From: Erysipelotrichaceae bacterium
GTDB taxonomy: Bacteria > Bacillota_I > Bacilli_A > Erysipelotrichales > Erysipelotrichaceae
Length of the DNA: 20,360 nucleotides
NCBI GenBank assembly: GCA_017405675.1
Contig: JAFRAB010000011.1
Coordinates: forward strand, 1-20,360
Direction of reading: 5' to 3'
Made by a program: the position numbers and the translations under genes. Each line of letters starts with the position of its first letter. The stretch's first letter is position 1. The notes under the pieces were generated by a model, which worked only from the letters and a program-made list of their open reading frames with translations, was not told the origin of the DNA and searched no databases. This document shows positions 13,502 through 20,360 of the stretch, piece after piece.

Positions 13502-14029
13502 ATGACAGAAACAGTAAAAACCATTCTTAAAAGAAGATCCATAAGAAAATATACGGAACAGAAAGCAGATAATGAGACTATAAAGACAGTTTTGACCTGT
13601 GGAATGAGCGGACCGACTGCCGTTAATGCCAGAGACTGGAGCTTTGTGGTAGTTAATGATCATGATGAACTGCTGAAGTGGGCAAAAGTCTGCGGAAGAG
13701 CTGAAAAGATCGTGGCTGGCAGTGCCTTTTCAATACTGATCTGTGCTGATGGCGAAAGAATGTTCAGCCGTGCTCCTGAGTATTGGGTAATTAACGGTTC
13801 GATAGCCGGGCAGAACATGATACTGGCAGCTGAAAGTCTGGGCTTAGGTTCAGTATGGCTAGGAATCTGGCCTCAGCAGGAAAAGGTACAGGCTCAGAAA
13901 GAATACTTCAATCTGCCTGAATCAGTAACTCCACACTCAGTAATAGCTTTCGGTTATCCGGATGAAGACAAAAGCAATGTTCCTCATAAAGACTATGAGG
14001 AAGACCGTGTTCATTTCAATAAATGGTGA
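13502..14029 (+). CDS. nitroreductase-family FMN oxidoreductase
   Basis: A 175-residue cytosolic protein of the nitroreductase family: FMN-dependent homodimers that reduce nitro compounds, quinones or flavins with NAD(P)H. Visible family features are the N-terminal FMN-phosphate motif KRRSIRKY (about 10-17), the GPTAVNARDWSFVVV segment (about 38-52), and LAAESLGLGSVWLGIWP (about 103-119). The length is that of the short nitroreductases. The start at 13502 has a GGGGGG-rich ribosome site; an upstream TTG in frame would add eight residues and overlap it. The stop is five bases ahead of the NIF3-like start, so the two form an operon. Substrate unknown. Confidence 0.88.
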   Translation: MTETVKTILKRRSIRKYTEQKADNETIKTVLTCGMSGPTAVNARDWSFVVVNDHDELLKWAKVCGRAEKIVAGSAFSILICADGERMFSRAPEYWVINGSIAGQNMILAAESLGLGSVWLGIWPQQEKVQAQKEYFNLPESVTPHSVIAFGYPDEDKSNVPHKDYEEDRVHFNKW

Positions 14030-14034
14030 TAAAT

Positions 14035-14886
14035 ATGAAAATAACAGAAGTAATAGAGAAAATGCACGAATTCCATCAGCCATATACTGAAGGAAAAAGA
14101 ACCAGAGACAAAGTGTTATATGGTAATCCTGATCAGGAATGTACCGGTATTGCGGTAACAGCTACTGCTAACTTTGATGTATTGCAGAAAGCAGTCAGGG
14201 AAGGGGTTAACCTGATCATCTCACATGAAGGAATAACCTATAACTATGAAAAGCTGTACAATGTTGACGAAGTTGAAAACGATGTATTGCAGGCAAAACT
14301 CAAATATATCAGAGACAATAATCTCTGCATCTGGCGTGACCATGATCACATGCACGGCAGCGGCGGTCCGCATGTTGTGGAAAGATTAAGAAATGACATG
14401 ATTTTCTACGGTACAATGCAGGAACTGGGCTGGAAGCCTTACTGCATATCTGATCCGAAGAAACCTCTGTGGTTTGAAATCCCGGAAACAACTGCTGAAA
14501 AACTGGCTGATGAACTGATGAAAAAATGGAACCTGAATGGTCTGCGCATAGTTGGAAACAGAAACGCAGTCATAAAGACAGTTTTCTTTGCCGAACATGT
14601 CATTGCCGGTGAATTCGATAAGTTTGATCTTCCTAAGATAGATGCAGCCATGAAAGCTGACTGCATTATTCCGTTTGAGATAGTGGATTATACACTGACA
14701 CAATATGTCAGAGATGCCGCCTTCATGGGACAAAATAAGGTAATGTTTGAAATGGGGCATTTTACAGCAGAAGAACTGGGTATGAAGTATCTGACACAGC
14801 TTTTGCCGGCATTCTTCAGTAATGAATTAAAGGTTATTTATATACAGTCAGGTGACACTTTTGACTATCAGTTAAGAAAGCGTTGA
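14035..14886 (+). CDS. NIF3-like (DUF34) metal-binding protein
   Basis: A 283-residue cytosolic protein of the NIF3/YbgI/YqfO family, often mislabelled GTP cyclohydrolase type 2. Its biochemical role is not settled. Family features are TGIAVTATANFDVLQKAV (about 37-54), IISHEG (61-66) and the C-terminal EMGHFTAEE (239-247), where H242 and E246 are the expected metal ligands; RDHDHMHG (101-108) replaces the usual middle motif. Most relatives have a double histidine (HHP) in the first motif; here it is H64-E65, so one metal ligand may be changed. The start at 14035 uses GGTGA (14025-14029), which overlaps the nitroreductase stop. The stop codon lies inside the terminator hairpin. Confidence 0.8.
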   Translation: MKITEVIEKMHEFHQPYTEGKRTRDKVLYGNPDQECTGIAVTATANFDVLQKAVREGVNLIISHEGITYNYEKLYNVDEVENDVLQAKLKYIRDNNLCIWRDHDHMHGSGGPHVVERLRNDMIFYGTMQELGWKPYCISDPKKPLWFEIPETTAEKLADELMKKWNLNGLRIVGNRNAVIKTVFFAEHVIAGEFDKFDLPKIDAAMKADCIIPFEIVDYTLTQYVRDAAFMGQNKVMFEMGHFTAEELGMKYLTQLLPAFFSNELKVIYIQSGDTFDYQLRKR

Positions 14887-14900
14887 ATAACGCTTTTTCT
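14877..14900 (+). terminator. terminator overlapping the NIF3-like stop codon
   Basis: AAAGCGTT (14877-14884) and AACGCTTT (14889-14896) form the stem around GAAT, followed by TTCT. The stop TGA is in the loop region, so the end of the gene doubles as the terminator. Confidence 0.75.
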
Positions 14901-14960
14901 CTGTCTGATTTTCCCTTTTACAAAGGAATATTAAGCAATAGAGTTTAGGTTTAAAAAAAA

Positions 14961-14966
14961 TATAAT
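14961..14966 (+). promoter_or_regulatory. -10 box of the MATE gene
   Basis: TATAAT lies 22 bases before the ATG at 14989, preceded by a run of A. No good -35 is visible. A bulged dyad, TTCCCTTT/AAAGGAA (14911-14928), lies further upstream and might be an operator. Confidence 0.45.
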
Positions 14967-14988
14967 GTGATTGAAAAGGAGGAATTCA

Positions 14989-16344
14989 ATGAACCGTAAA
15001 AATATTGATCTCACAGAAGGAAATATTGTAAAGGTCATTATTGCGTTTGCAGTACCTCTTTTTATCGGTCAGCTGTTTCAGACTCTGTATCACAGTGTAG
15101 ACTCCATAGTTGTAGGAAACTTCATCAATGGTGATGCACTGGCAGCTGTCAATGCATCTACCAGCCTGTGTAACACACTGGTAGGCTTCTTTACCGGTTT
15201 ATCAGCCGGTGTCGGTGTTGTCTTTGCCCATTATTTCGGGGCTAAGAATTATAAGGATCTGCATGAGTCGATCCAGACAACAATGACTTTCACTCTGATT
15301 GCCGGCATATCCGTAGCGTTGCTCGGTGTAATATTTGCCAGAGGAATGCTGACACTGCTAAAGGTTGATCCGGACATCATGAATGCATCGGCTTCCTATC
15401 TGCGCATATACATGTTTGGCGTATTGTTTACAGCCATATATAACGTTGGCGCTTCAGTAGTAAGAAGCACAGGCGATTCAATCAGTCCGTTCTGGCATCT
15501 GGTTATCAGCAGCGTATCTAATATCATTCTGGACCTGCTGTTTGTAGCAGTATTCAAAATGGGAGTAAACGGTGTCGGCTGGGCTACGATCATTGCACAG
15601 TTTATATCAGTTGTGCTGGTATTCAGAAGAATGCAGTTAATGGACCAGGAATATGCTTTGGATCTCAAGGATCTTCATATAAACTGGCAGGCTCTTAAGG
15701 AAGTTCTTTCCATGGGATTACCGGCAGCCATTCAGTCTAGTATTACATCAATAGGTAATATATTTACTCATCGTTACATTAACAGTTTTGGTAAGGCTGC
15801 TACAGCCGGTCTGCCGACAGGACAGAAAATTGACCAGTTTGCTCAGCTGGCGTGTAAAGGAGTCGGATTGGCAATTCCAACCTTCATTGCCCAGAATATC
15901 GGGGCAAAAAAATATGATCGTGCTGTCAAGGGCGTAAAGATAACAGCAATCCTGGTAATGTCATTAACCATTATTCCTGGATTCATTGTTTATCTGTTTG
16001 CTCCGCAGTTGGCACGTATCTTCACTCCGGATGAGGAAATCATAAAAGTCATAGTGGATTTCCTGCATACCGTAATGCCGCTGTATGGTTTCATGGGTAT
16101 GCATCAACTGTTCTCAGGAATCAATAAAGGATTCCACAAGGCGGCCTTCGATATGGCGAACAACATCTTCAGTATGGTTATTGTAAGACAGCGGTGGCTG
16201 GCCATCTCCCTGTCTCATAATCATGTAATTCAGAATATATACTGGTGTTATCCTCTCACCTGGGCGTGCTGCGGTATCATCGGATTCATATATTACGAGC
16301 TGGTAGTAAAAAAGGAAGTTATCCGGCTCACAGACCACGAATAA
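14989..16344 (+). CDS. MATE-family multidrug efflux transporter
   Basis: A 451-residue membrane protein of the MATE family: twelve helices, exporting organic cations or drugs in exchange for Na+ or H+. The N-terminus (VPLFIGQLFQTLYHSVDSIVVGNF) is typical of the NorM/DinF-like branch, and the repeat in the second half starts around GLPAAIQSSITSIGNIF. AHYFGAKNY (about 83-91) and AQNIGAKKYD (about 299-308) are the paired loop motifs. Both halves are complete. AAAGGAGG is seven bases before the ATG at 14989; an upstream TTG in frame overlaps the ribosome site and is rejected. It has its own promoter box and is followed by a separate terminator, so it is probably monocistronic. The substrate is not predictable. 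Confidence 0.92.
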   Translation: MNRKNIDLTEGNIVKVIIAFAVPLFIGQLFQTLYHSVDSIVVGNFINGDALAAVNASTSLCNTLVGFFTGLSAGVGVVFAHYFGAKNYKDLHESIQTTMTFTLIAGISVALLGVIFARGMLTLLKVDPDIMNASASYLRIYMFGVLFTAIYNVGASVVRSTGDSISPFWHLVISSVSNIILDLLFVAVFKMGVNGVGWATIIAQFISVVLVFRRMQLMDQEYALDLKDLHINWQALKEVLSMGLPAAIQSSITSIGNIFTHRYINSFGKAATAGLPTGQKIDQFAQLACKGVGLAIPTFIAQNIGAKKYDRAVKGVKITAILVMSLTIIPGFIVYLFAPQLARIFTPDEEIIKVIVDFLHTVMPLYGFMGMHQLFSGINKGFHKAAFDMANNIFSMVIVRQRWLAISLSHNHVIQNIYWCYPLTWACCGIIGFIYYELVVKKEVIRLTDHE

Positions 16345-16350
16345 GGAATA

Positions 16351-16389
16351 AAACATATAACAGTATATCTCCTTTTACTTGTTATGTTT
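16351..16389 (+). other. bulged stem-loop downstream of the MATE gene
   Basis: AAACAT…AACA (16351-16362) pairs with TGTTATGTTT (16380-16389) with a two-base AT bulge. It has no T-run and precedes the true terminator. It could protect the mRNA 3' end or be chance. Confidence 0.3.
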
Positions 16390-16398
16390 CTCACGGAT

Positions 16399-16432
16399 AA
16401 GCTGACCTTGCACCAGTCAGCTTTTTCCTTTC
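16399..16432 (+). terminator. intrinsic terminator between MATE and ABC genes
   Basis: AAGCTGAC (16399-16406) pairs perfectly with GTCAGCTT (16416-16423) around a nine-base loop, followed by TTTCCTTTCC. Confidence 0.8.
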
Positions 16433-16456
16433 CTGAAAGAACATTCAGAAAGAAAA

Positions 16457-16484
16457 TCAACATATCCATGATTTATAATATAAT
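16457..16484 (+). promoter_or_regulatory. promoter of the ABC exporter operon
   Basis: Two overlapping TATAAT boxes occur (16474-16479 and 16479-16484). TCAACA at 16457-16462 is a possible -35, 16 bp from the second box. A small dyad CTGAA/TTCAG (16433-16448) lies just upstream. The ATG at 16526 has AAAGGAGG in a leader of about 35 bases. Confidence 0.5.
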
Positions 16485-16525
16485 TAAACAAAATTGGGGA
16501 AATATATAAAGAAAGGAGGAGCGGT

Positions 16526-18265
16526 ATGATCAGAATATTCAGACACATGACCGGTAAGCATGTTTACTACATGCTGGGACTGATCGTGTTCATAGCTGCT
16601 CAGGTAGTAATGGAACTGACTGTTCCTGATTACATGTCTGACATTACCAGACTGGTTAATACTTCAGGCAGTATGGAAGCTATCTGGAACTGCGGTAAAA
16701 TGATGATACTGTTTTCACTGCTGGCATTTGTTGCTTCAATTGTCTCGAAGTACTATTCTTCCAGACTGGCAGCTTCATTCTCTCAGCATCTCAGAAGCAA
16801 GATTTTCCACAGAGTAGAAGCTTTTTCAATGGAAGAAATTGACCGCTTCTCAACAGCTTCCCTTATTACGCGTTCAACAAATGACTGTACACAGATACAG
16901 AATGTCATATCCAGAGGCCTTAACCAGCTGATCCGAGTACCGATCATGGCCGGATATGCTCTGTTTAAGATTTCGACACGCTACTGGCAGTGGCTGGTAT
17001 TTACCGCTGCTTCCGTTTCATTACTGTTTGTACTGCTTGTTTTCCTGATTATTTATGCTCATCCGCGTTTCAGAAAGATGCAGTACTATACTGATAACCT
17101 CAATCAGGTCACCCGTGAAAACATGACCGGTATGAGAGTTGTCAGAGCATATAATGCGGAAGAATATGAGCAGAAGAAATTTAAGAAAGCTAACGACGAA
17201 CTTACAGAAAACGCCTTAAAGGCCAGAAGATCAATGGGACTGATGCAGCCGGCAACCAGGTTCGTTAATAATGAAATGAATGTCGGTATTTACTGCATCG
17301 GAGCTTTCATGATAGCTTCAGCCGGAACAGCTGAACAGCTGGAAATCTTCTCCGAGATGGTTGTATTCTCTACATATGCTGCCCGTATTGTCAGAGCCTT
17401 CATGGGCTTAAACATGATTTTCAACATGATACCGCGTGCTTCTGTGGCAGCTGAACGTATCAATGCCATCCTTGATACTGAACCTTCAATTACTGACGGT
17501 CAGTTAACAGAAGGTACAGGTGAAAAGGGTACGTTAAGATTTGAAAATGTTTCATTCACATATCCGGGAGCCGGGAGTGAGGCTTTAACCGATATATCAT
17601 TTACTGCTGAAAAAGGTCAGACAGTTGCCTTTATCGGTGCTACGGGATCAGGTAAATCAACGCTGACCAATCTGGTAATGCGTTTCTTTGACACGACTAA
17701 AGGCAGAGTACTGGTTGACGGTACAGATGTCAGAGATTATACCCAGCAGGCTTTACGTGAAAAGATAGGCTATGCACCGCAGCAGGCTGTCCTGTTTACC
17801 GGAACAGTCAGAAGTAATGTTTCATATGCAGCTGAAGACATTGAAGAAAAAGTACGCAGCGCTGTAAGAATTGCACAGGCTGAGGAATTTGTTTCCAGAA
17901 TGGATGGTGAAATAGATGCACCGATAGCCAGAGGCGGGGCTAATGTATCAGGTGGCCAGAAACAGCGTCTGTCCATTGCCCGTGCTGTTTACCGTGAACC
18001 TGAATTCTACATATTTGACGATACGTTCAGTGCTCTTGACTATAAGACCGACCGTATCCTGCGCACTGCTCTGAAAAAGGAAACGGCAGGAGTAACAACT
18101 TTGATCGTGGCGCAGAGAATCGGAACCATAAAGGACGCCGATAAGATAATCGTTCTGGATGAAGGAAAGATAATAGGCGAGGGAACGCATAGTGAATTAA
18201 TGAAAAACTGTGAGATCTACCGCGAAATAGCTCGTACCCAGTTATCTCAGGAGGAATTAGGATAG
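16526..18265 (+). CDS. ABC exporter half-transporter, degenerate-site subunit
   Basis: A 579-residue type IV ABC exporter half: membrane domain at about 1-310 with six helices, nucleotide-binding domain at about 335-575. Motifs are Walker A GATGSGKS (371-378), Q-loop Q419, signature VSGGQ (474-478) and Walker B FYIFD (494-498). The catalytic Glu after Walker B is Asp (D499) and the switch His is Gln (Q530, AQRI), which marks the non-hydrolysing ATP site of heterodimeric exporters such as TM287/288, BmrCD or LmrCD. It pairs with the next gene, which starts one base after its stop. Such pumps export drugs, peptides or lipids; the substrate is open. Strong AAAGGAGG ribosome site. Confidence 0.93.
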   Translation: MIRIFRHMTGKHVYYMLGLIVFIAAQVVMELTVPDYMSDITRLVNTSGSMEAIWNCGKMMILFSLLAFVASIVSKYYSSRLAASFSQHLRSKIFHRVEAFSMEEIDRFSTASLITRSTNDCTQIQNVISRGLNQLIRVPIMAGYALFKISTRYWQWLVFTAASVSLLFVLLVFLIIYAHPRFRKMQYYTDNLNQVTRENMTGMRVVRAYNAEEYEQKKFKKANDELTENALKARRSMGLMQPATRFVNNEMNVGIYCIGAFMIASAGTAEQLEIFSEMVVFSTYAARIVRAFMGLNMIFNMIPRASVAAERINAILDTEPSITDGQLTEGTGEKGTLRFENVSFTYPGAGSEALTDISFTAEKGQTVAFIGATGSGKSTLTNLVMRFFDTTKGRVLVDGTDVRDYTQQALREKIGYAPQQAVLFTGTVRSNVSYAAEDIEEKVRSAVRIAQAEEFVSRMDGEIDAPIARGGANVSGGQKQRLSIARAVYREPEFYIFDDTFSALDYKTDRILRTALKKETAGVTTLIVAQRIGTIKDADKIIVLDEGKIIGEGTHSELMKNCEIYREIARTQLSQEELG

Positions 18266-18266
18266 T

Positions 18267-20114
18267 ATGGCAAAAGACAGTTACAGCCTGGGACAGGTCG
18301 AGATGAAAACAGGCGGTGGCGGCCGCCGCGGCGGTATGAGAGCTGCCGAAAAACCGAAGAATTTTGCGAATGCCTGGTCAATGGTTCTGAAATACAGCCA
18401 TAAGCAGCTGCCAATGATAATACTTGGTATCAGCAGTGCCATTATCAGCGTTATCCTGACATTATTCGGACCCGATACTCTTAAACAGATAACCAATCTG
18501 ATTTCAGCCGGTATGAAAACAGGTAACATGAATTTGGATCTCATAATGTCTCTGACGATCAGATTAGGAGTTATCTATCTTTTCAGTGCCATCATTATCT
18601 ATGTGGAATCATATACGATGACGACCTATTCGGCACGTCTGACACAGCAGATGCGCAATGACATTTCACGCAAGCTGAATAAGGTTCCATTATCACGTAC
18701 AGACTCATCAAGTTTTGGTGACCTGTTGAGCCGTGTTACCAATGACGTTGATACGCTTAATGTGGCTCTGGATAAAACCATTGCCGAACTGGTAGCTGCC
18801 GTTATCACTTTTGCGGGATGTACGGTAATGATGCTGATTACAGATTACCGTCTGGCACTTACAGCTCTGTTCTTTGCCGGACTTGGTTTTGTGGCAATGA
18901 GATACATTATTAAATACTCACAGCCATTCTTTACCAATCGCTCAAGATTCCTGGGCATGTTGAACGGACATATCGAAGAAATGTATGCCGGACACATCAT
19001 TGTCAGAGGCTTCAACGGTGAAGATGAATCAGAAGAAGTGTTCAGTGCCATCAATGAAAAGCTTTATGAAACCAACTGGAAGTCACAGTTCCTCAGCGGT
19101 CTGATGATGCCGATTATGGAACTTGTCAGCAACCGGGGTTACGTTGCCGTATGTGTACTGGGAGCTTATCTGGTTGCCAAAGGAGAAATAGAGTTCGGTG
19201 TTGTCGTTGCGTTTATTGTGTATGTAAAAATGTTTACGATGCCGTTAACTCAGGTAGCTGAAGGTACCACTTCCTTACAGACAGCTGCCGCGGCTGCCGA
19301 AAGAATCTTCCAGTTGTTAAGCGAACCGGAAATGGAAGATGAGAGCCATAAGATTCAGCATATCGATAATGTTGAGAAAGCTGATGTGGTATTTGACCAT
19401 GTTAACTTCGGTTATACACCTGAAAGAACAATCATCAATGATTTCAGTTTTACGGTTTATCCGGGACATCATGTGGCTATTGTCGGACCAACAGGTGCCG
19501 GTAAGACTACACTGGTAAATCTGCTGATGCGTTTCTATGAACTCAACAGCGGGTCTATTTCGATCGGTGGTATCAAGACTTCAGACATGAGCAGAGAATG
19601 TGTCCATTCACAGTTCTGCATGGTTCTGCAGGATACCTGGCTGTTTAACGGTACGGTACGAGATAACCTGGCCTTTGGCAAGGAATATGTATCTGATGAG
19701 GAAATCATCAAAGCCTGCAAAGCTGTAGGAATTCATCATTACATCATGTCATTGCCTCAGGGTTATGACACGGTTCTTACCGATGACGCCAATATGTCAG
19801 TAGGCCAGAGACAGTTAATGACCATTGCCCGTGCCATGATCACCAATGCACCATTGCTAATACTTGATGAAGCGACTTCTTCAGTAGATACCAGAACTGA
19901 GCAGATAGTTCAGAATGCCATGAATAAACTTACAGAAGGCAGAACATCATTCACTATTGCCCACAGACTTTCAACTATCAGGGATGCAGACATCATCCTG
20001 GTCATGAAAGACGGTGACATCGTGGAAACCGGTAACCACCGTGAACTGCTGGAAGCCAACGGTTTCTATGCTGAACTGTGGAATTCCCAGTTTACCGAAG
20101 GGGCGGCAATATAA
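18267..20114 (+). CDS. ABC exporter half-transporter, catalytic-site subunit
   Basis: A 615-residue partner of the preceding subunit. The N-terminal 35 residues are soluble and glycine/arginine-rich (GGGGRRGGMR, 16-25), then six helices (about 45-330) and a nucleotide-binding domain (about 370-605). Walker A is GPTGAGKT (407-414), Q455, Walker B LLILDE (530-535) with the catalytic E535, and switch H566 (AHRL), all intact. The signature is MSVGQ (510-514) rather than SGGQ. That loop faces the degenerate Walker site of the partner, so both defects fall in one composite site, as known in heterodimeric exporters. The ribosome site AGGAGG lies inside the end of the upstream gene, so translation is coupled. 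Confidence 0.94.
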   Translation: MAKDSYSLGQVEMKTGGGGRRGGMRAAEKPKNFANAWSMVLKYSHKQLPMIILGISSAIISVILTLFGPDTLKQITNLISAGMKTGNMNLDLIMSLTIRLGVIYLFSAIIIYVESYTMTTYSARLTQQMRNDISRKLNKVPLSRTDSSSFGDLLSRVTNDVDTLNVALDKTIAELVAAVITFAGCTVMMLITDYRLALTALFFAGLGFVAMRYIIKYSQPFFTNRSRFLGMLNGHIEEMYAGHIIVRGFNGEDESEEVFSAINEKLYETNWKSQFLSGLMMPIMELVSNRGYVAVCVLGAYLVAKGEIEFGVVVAFIVYVKMFTMPLTQVAEGTTSLQTAAAAAERIFQLLSEPEMEDESHKIQHIDNVEKADVVFDHVNFGYTPERTIINDFSFTVYPGHHVAIVGPTGAGKTTLVNLLMRFYELNSGSISIGGIKTSDMSRECVHSQFCMVLQDTWLFNGTVRDNLAFGKEYVSDEEIIKACKAVGIHHYIMSLPQGYDTVLTDDANMSVGQRQLMTIARAMITNAPLLILDEATSSVDTRTEQIVQNAMNKLTEGRTSFTIAHRLSTIRDADIILVMKDGDIVETGNHRELLEANGFYAELWNSQFTEGAAI

Positions 20115-20121
20115 ACAAATT

Positions 20122-20150
20122 AACCACTTCAGCATTGAAGTGGTTTTATT
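20122..20150 (+). terminator. terminator of the ABC exporter operon
   Basis: AACCACTTC (20122-20130) pairs perfectly with GAAGTGGTT (20137-20145) around AGCATT, followed by TTATT. It starts eight bases after the stop. Confidence 0.88.
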
Positions 20151-20176
20151 AGTTAGGAGTGAAAACTCCTAACTAA
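20149..20176. repeat. perfect 12-bp hairpin with a GAAA loop at the IS left boundary
   Basis: TTAGTTAGGAGT (20149-20160), GAAA, ACTCCTAACTAA (20165-20176): every base of the arms pairs. It follows the ABC terminator directly and precedes the IS200/IS605 left-end hairpin. It may be part of the insertion sequence left end, or a resident hairpin into which the element inserted. Confidence 0.65.
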
Positions 20177-20219
20177 AAACCACACGCTAAGCGTGTGAGA
20201 CTAGAGATAGCTTCGTGCG

Positions 20220-20248
20220 TTGTTAAGAAAAAGCCACCCAAGTATAAT
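20220..20248 (+). promoter_or_regulatory. promoter of tnpA
   Basis: TTGTTA (20220-20225), a 17-bp spacer and TATAAT (20243-20248) form a good sigma-A promoter, followed by a leader of about 40 bases to the start codon. Confidence 0.6.
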
Positions 20249-20296
20249 GAGAACGGTCCGACAACCAAACTCAAGATACAAAGGAGGCGATATCAT

Positions 20297-20360
20297 TGGC
20301 AACGAAGGCAAATGACGATAGTAGTTTATCACACACAAGATGGAATTGTAAGTATCACAT
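20297..20360 (+). CDS. tnpA: IS200/IS605-family transposase TnpA, N-terminal fragment
   Basis: Only the first 21 codons are in the window. The start is TTG at 20297, with AAAGGAGG (20281-20288) eight bases upstream; no ATG is available in frame. The translation contains SLSHTRWNCKYH, closely matching the conserved start of IS200-type TnpA, in which this strand leads into the KYHIVF motif. TnpA is the Y1 tyrosine transposase that moves single-stranded element DNA by recognising subterminal hairpins. The catalytic HUH and tyrosine motifs lie beyond the window. Confidence 0.8.

Larger units (their letters stand above)
20177..20360 (+). mobile_element. left end of an IS200/IS605-family element (continues beyond the window)
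   Basis: The segment holds, in order, a subterminal hairpin CACACGCT/AGCGTGTG (20181-20197), a promoter, a strong ribosome site and the start of a tnpA gene. This is the arrangement of IS200/IS605 left ends, which use imperfect subterminal hairpins instead of terminal inverted repeats. The true outer boundary is uncertain and could include the hairpin at 20149-20176. Confidence 0.7.

Noticed and set aside
14386..14760. Minus-strand open frame inside the NIF3-like gene
   Set aside because: It is a shadow of a recognised gene; its cysteine/histidine-rich composition is typical of antisense reading.
16130..16344. Possible frameshift at the C-terminal end of the MATE protein
   Set aside because: The stretch around VIVRQRWLAISLSHN looked unusual, but the following IQNIYWCYPLTW segment and last helix match the family and the length is normal, so the gene seems intact.
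1..20360. CRISPR array, tRNA or rRNA genes
   Set aside because: No regularly spaced direct repeats, no cloverleaf-like segments with a T-arm consensus, and no rRNA-like stretches were seen in the intergenic regions.

Overview
The window looks like chromosomal DNA of a low-to-moderate G+C Bacillota. Strong AGGAGG ribosome sites, AGA/TTA-rich codon use, many short intrinsic terminators and a mannose-family PTS locus all fit a gut-type fermenter. Erysipelotrichia is plausible, but I cannot prove it from the sequence. TGA acts as a stop. No rRNA, tRNA or CRISPR array was seen.

Layout. Bases 1-134 look like the right end of an IS200/IS605-type element: a tnpB/omegaRNA tail with three hairpins. 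Next come a minus-strand orphan gene (124-654) and a divergent Nudix pyrophosphohydrolase (741-1127), sharing an 86-bp promoter region. They are followed by a DUF349 repeat protein (1242-2132) and a two-gene unit (2288-3103) in which an XRE-type DNA-binding protein and a membrane-anchored protein carry the same C-terminal domain.

The core is 3210-13396. It holds a PRD/Mga-like PTS regulator, an MFS transporter, and a nine-gene co-directional operon: EIIB, EIIC, EIID, a YcxB-like membrane protein, an MBL-fold hydrolase, EIIA, a neutral-ceramidase-like hydrolase, a second small membrane protein and a ChbG/YdjC-like deacetylase. Genes in this run overlap or are mostly 2-50 bp apart. They read as a pathway that imports and phosphorylates a substrate through the PTS and then cleaves acyl, amide or ester bonds. 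No glycosidase, kinase, isomerase or aldolase is present, so the substrate is not an ordinary hexose and I cannot name it. A 35-bp dyad upstream of the operon promoter is the best candidate for the regulator's binding site.

The last part holds a nitroreductase and a NIF3-like metal protein (13502-14886), a MATE efflux pump (14989-16344) and a heterodimeric ABC exporter (16526-20114) with one degenerate and one canonical ATP site. After its terminator the left end of another IS200/IS605 element begins: hairpins, a promoter, and the first codons of tnpA running off the window. The described genes therefore sit between two IS200/IS605-type ends.
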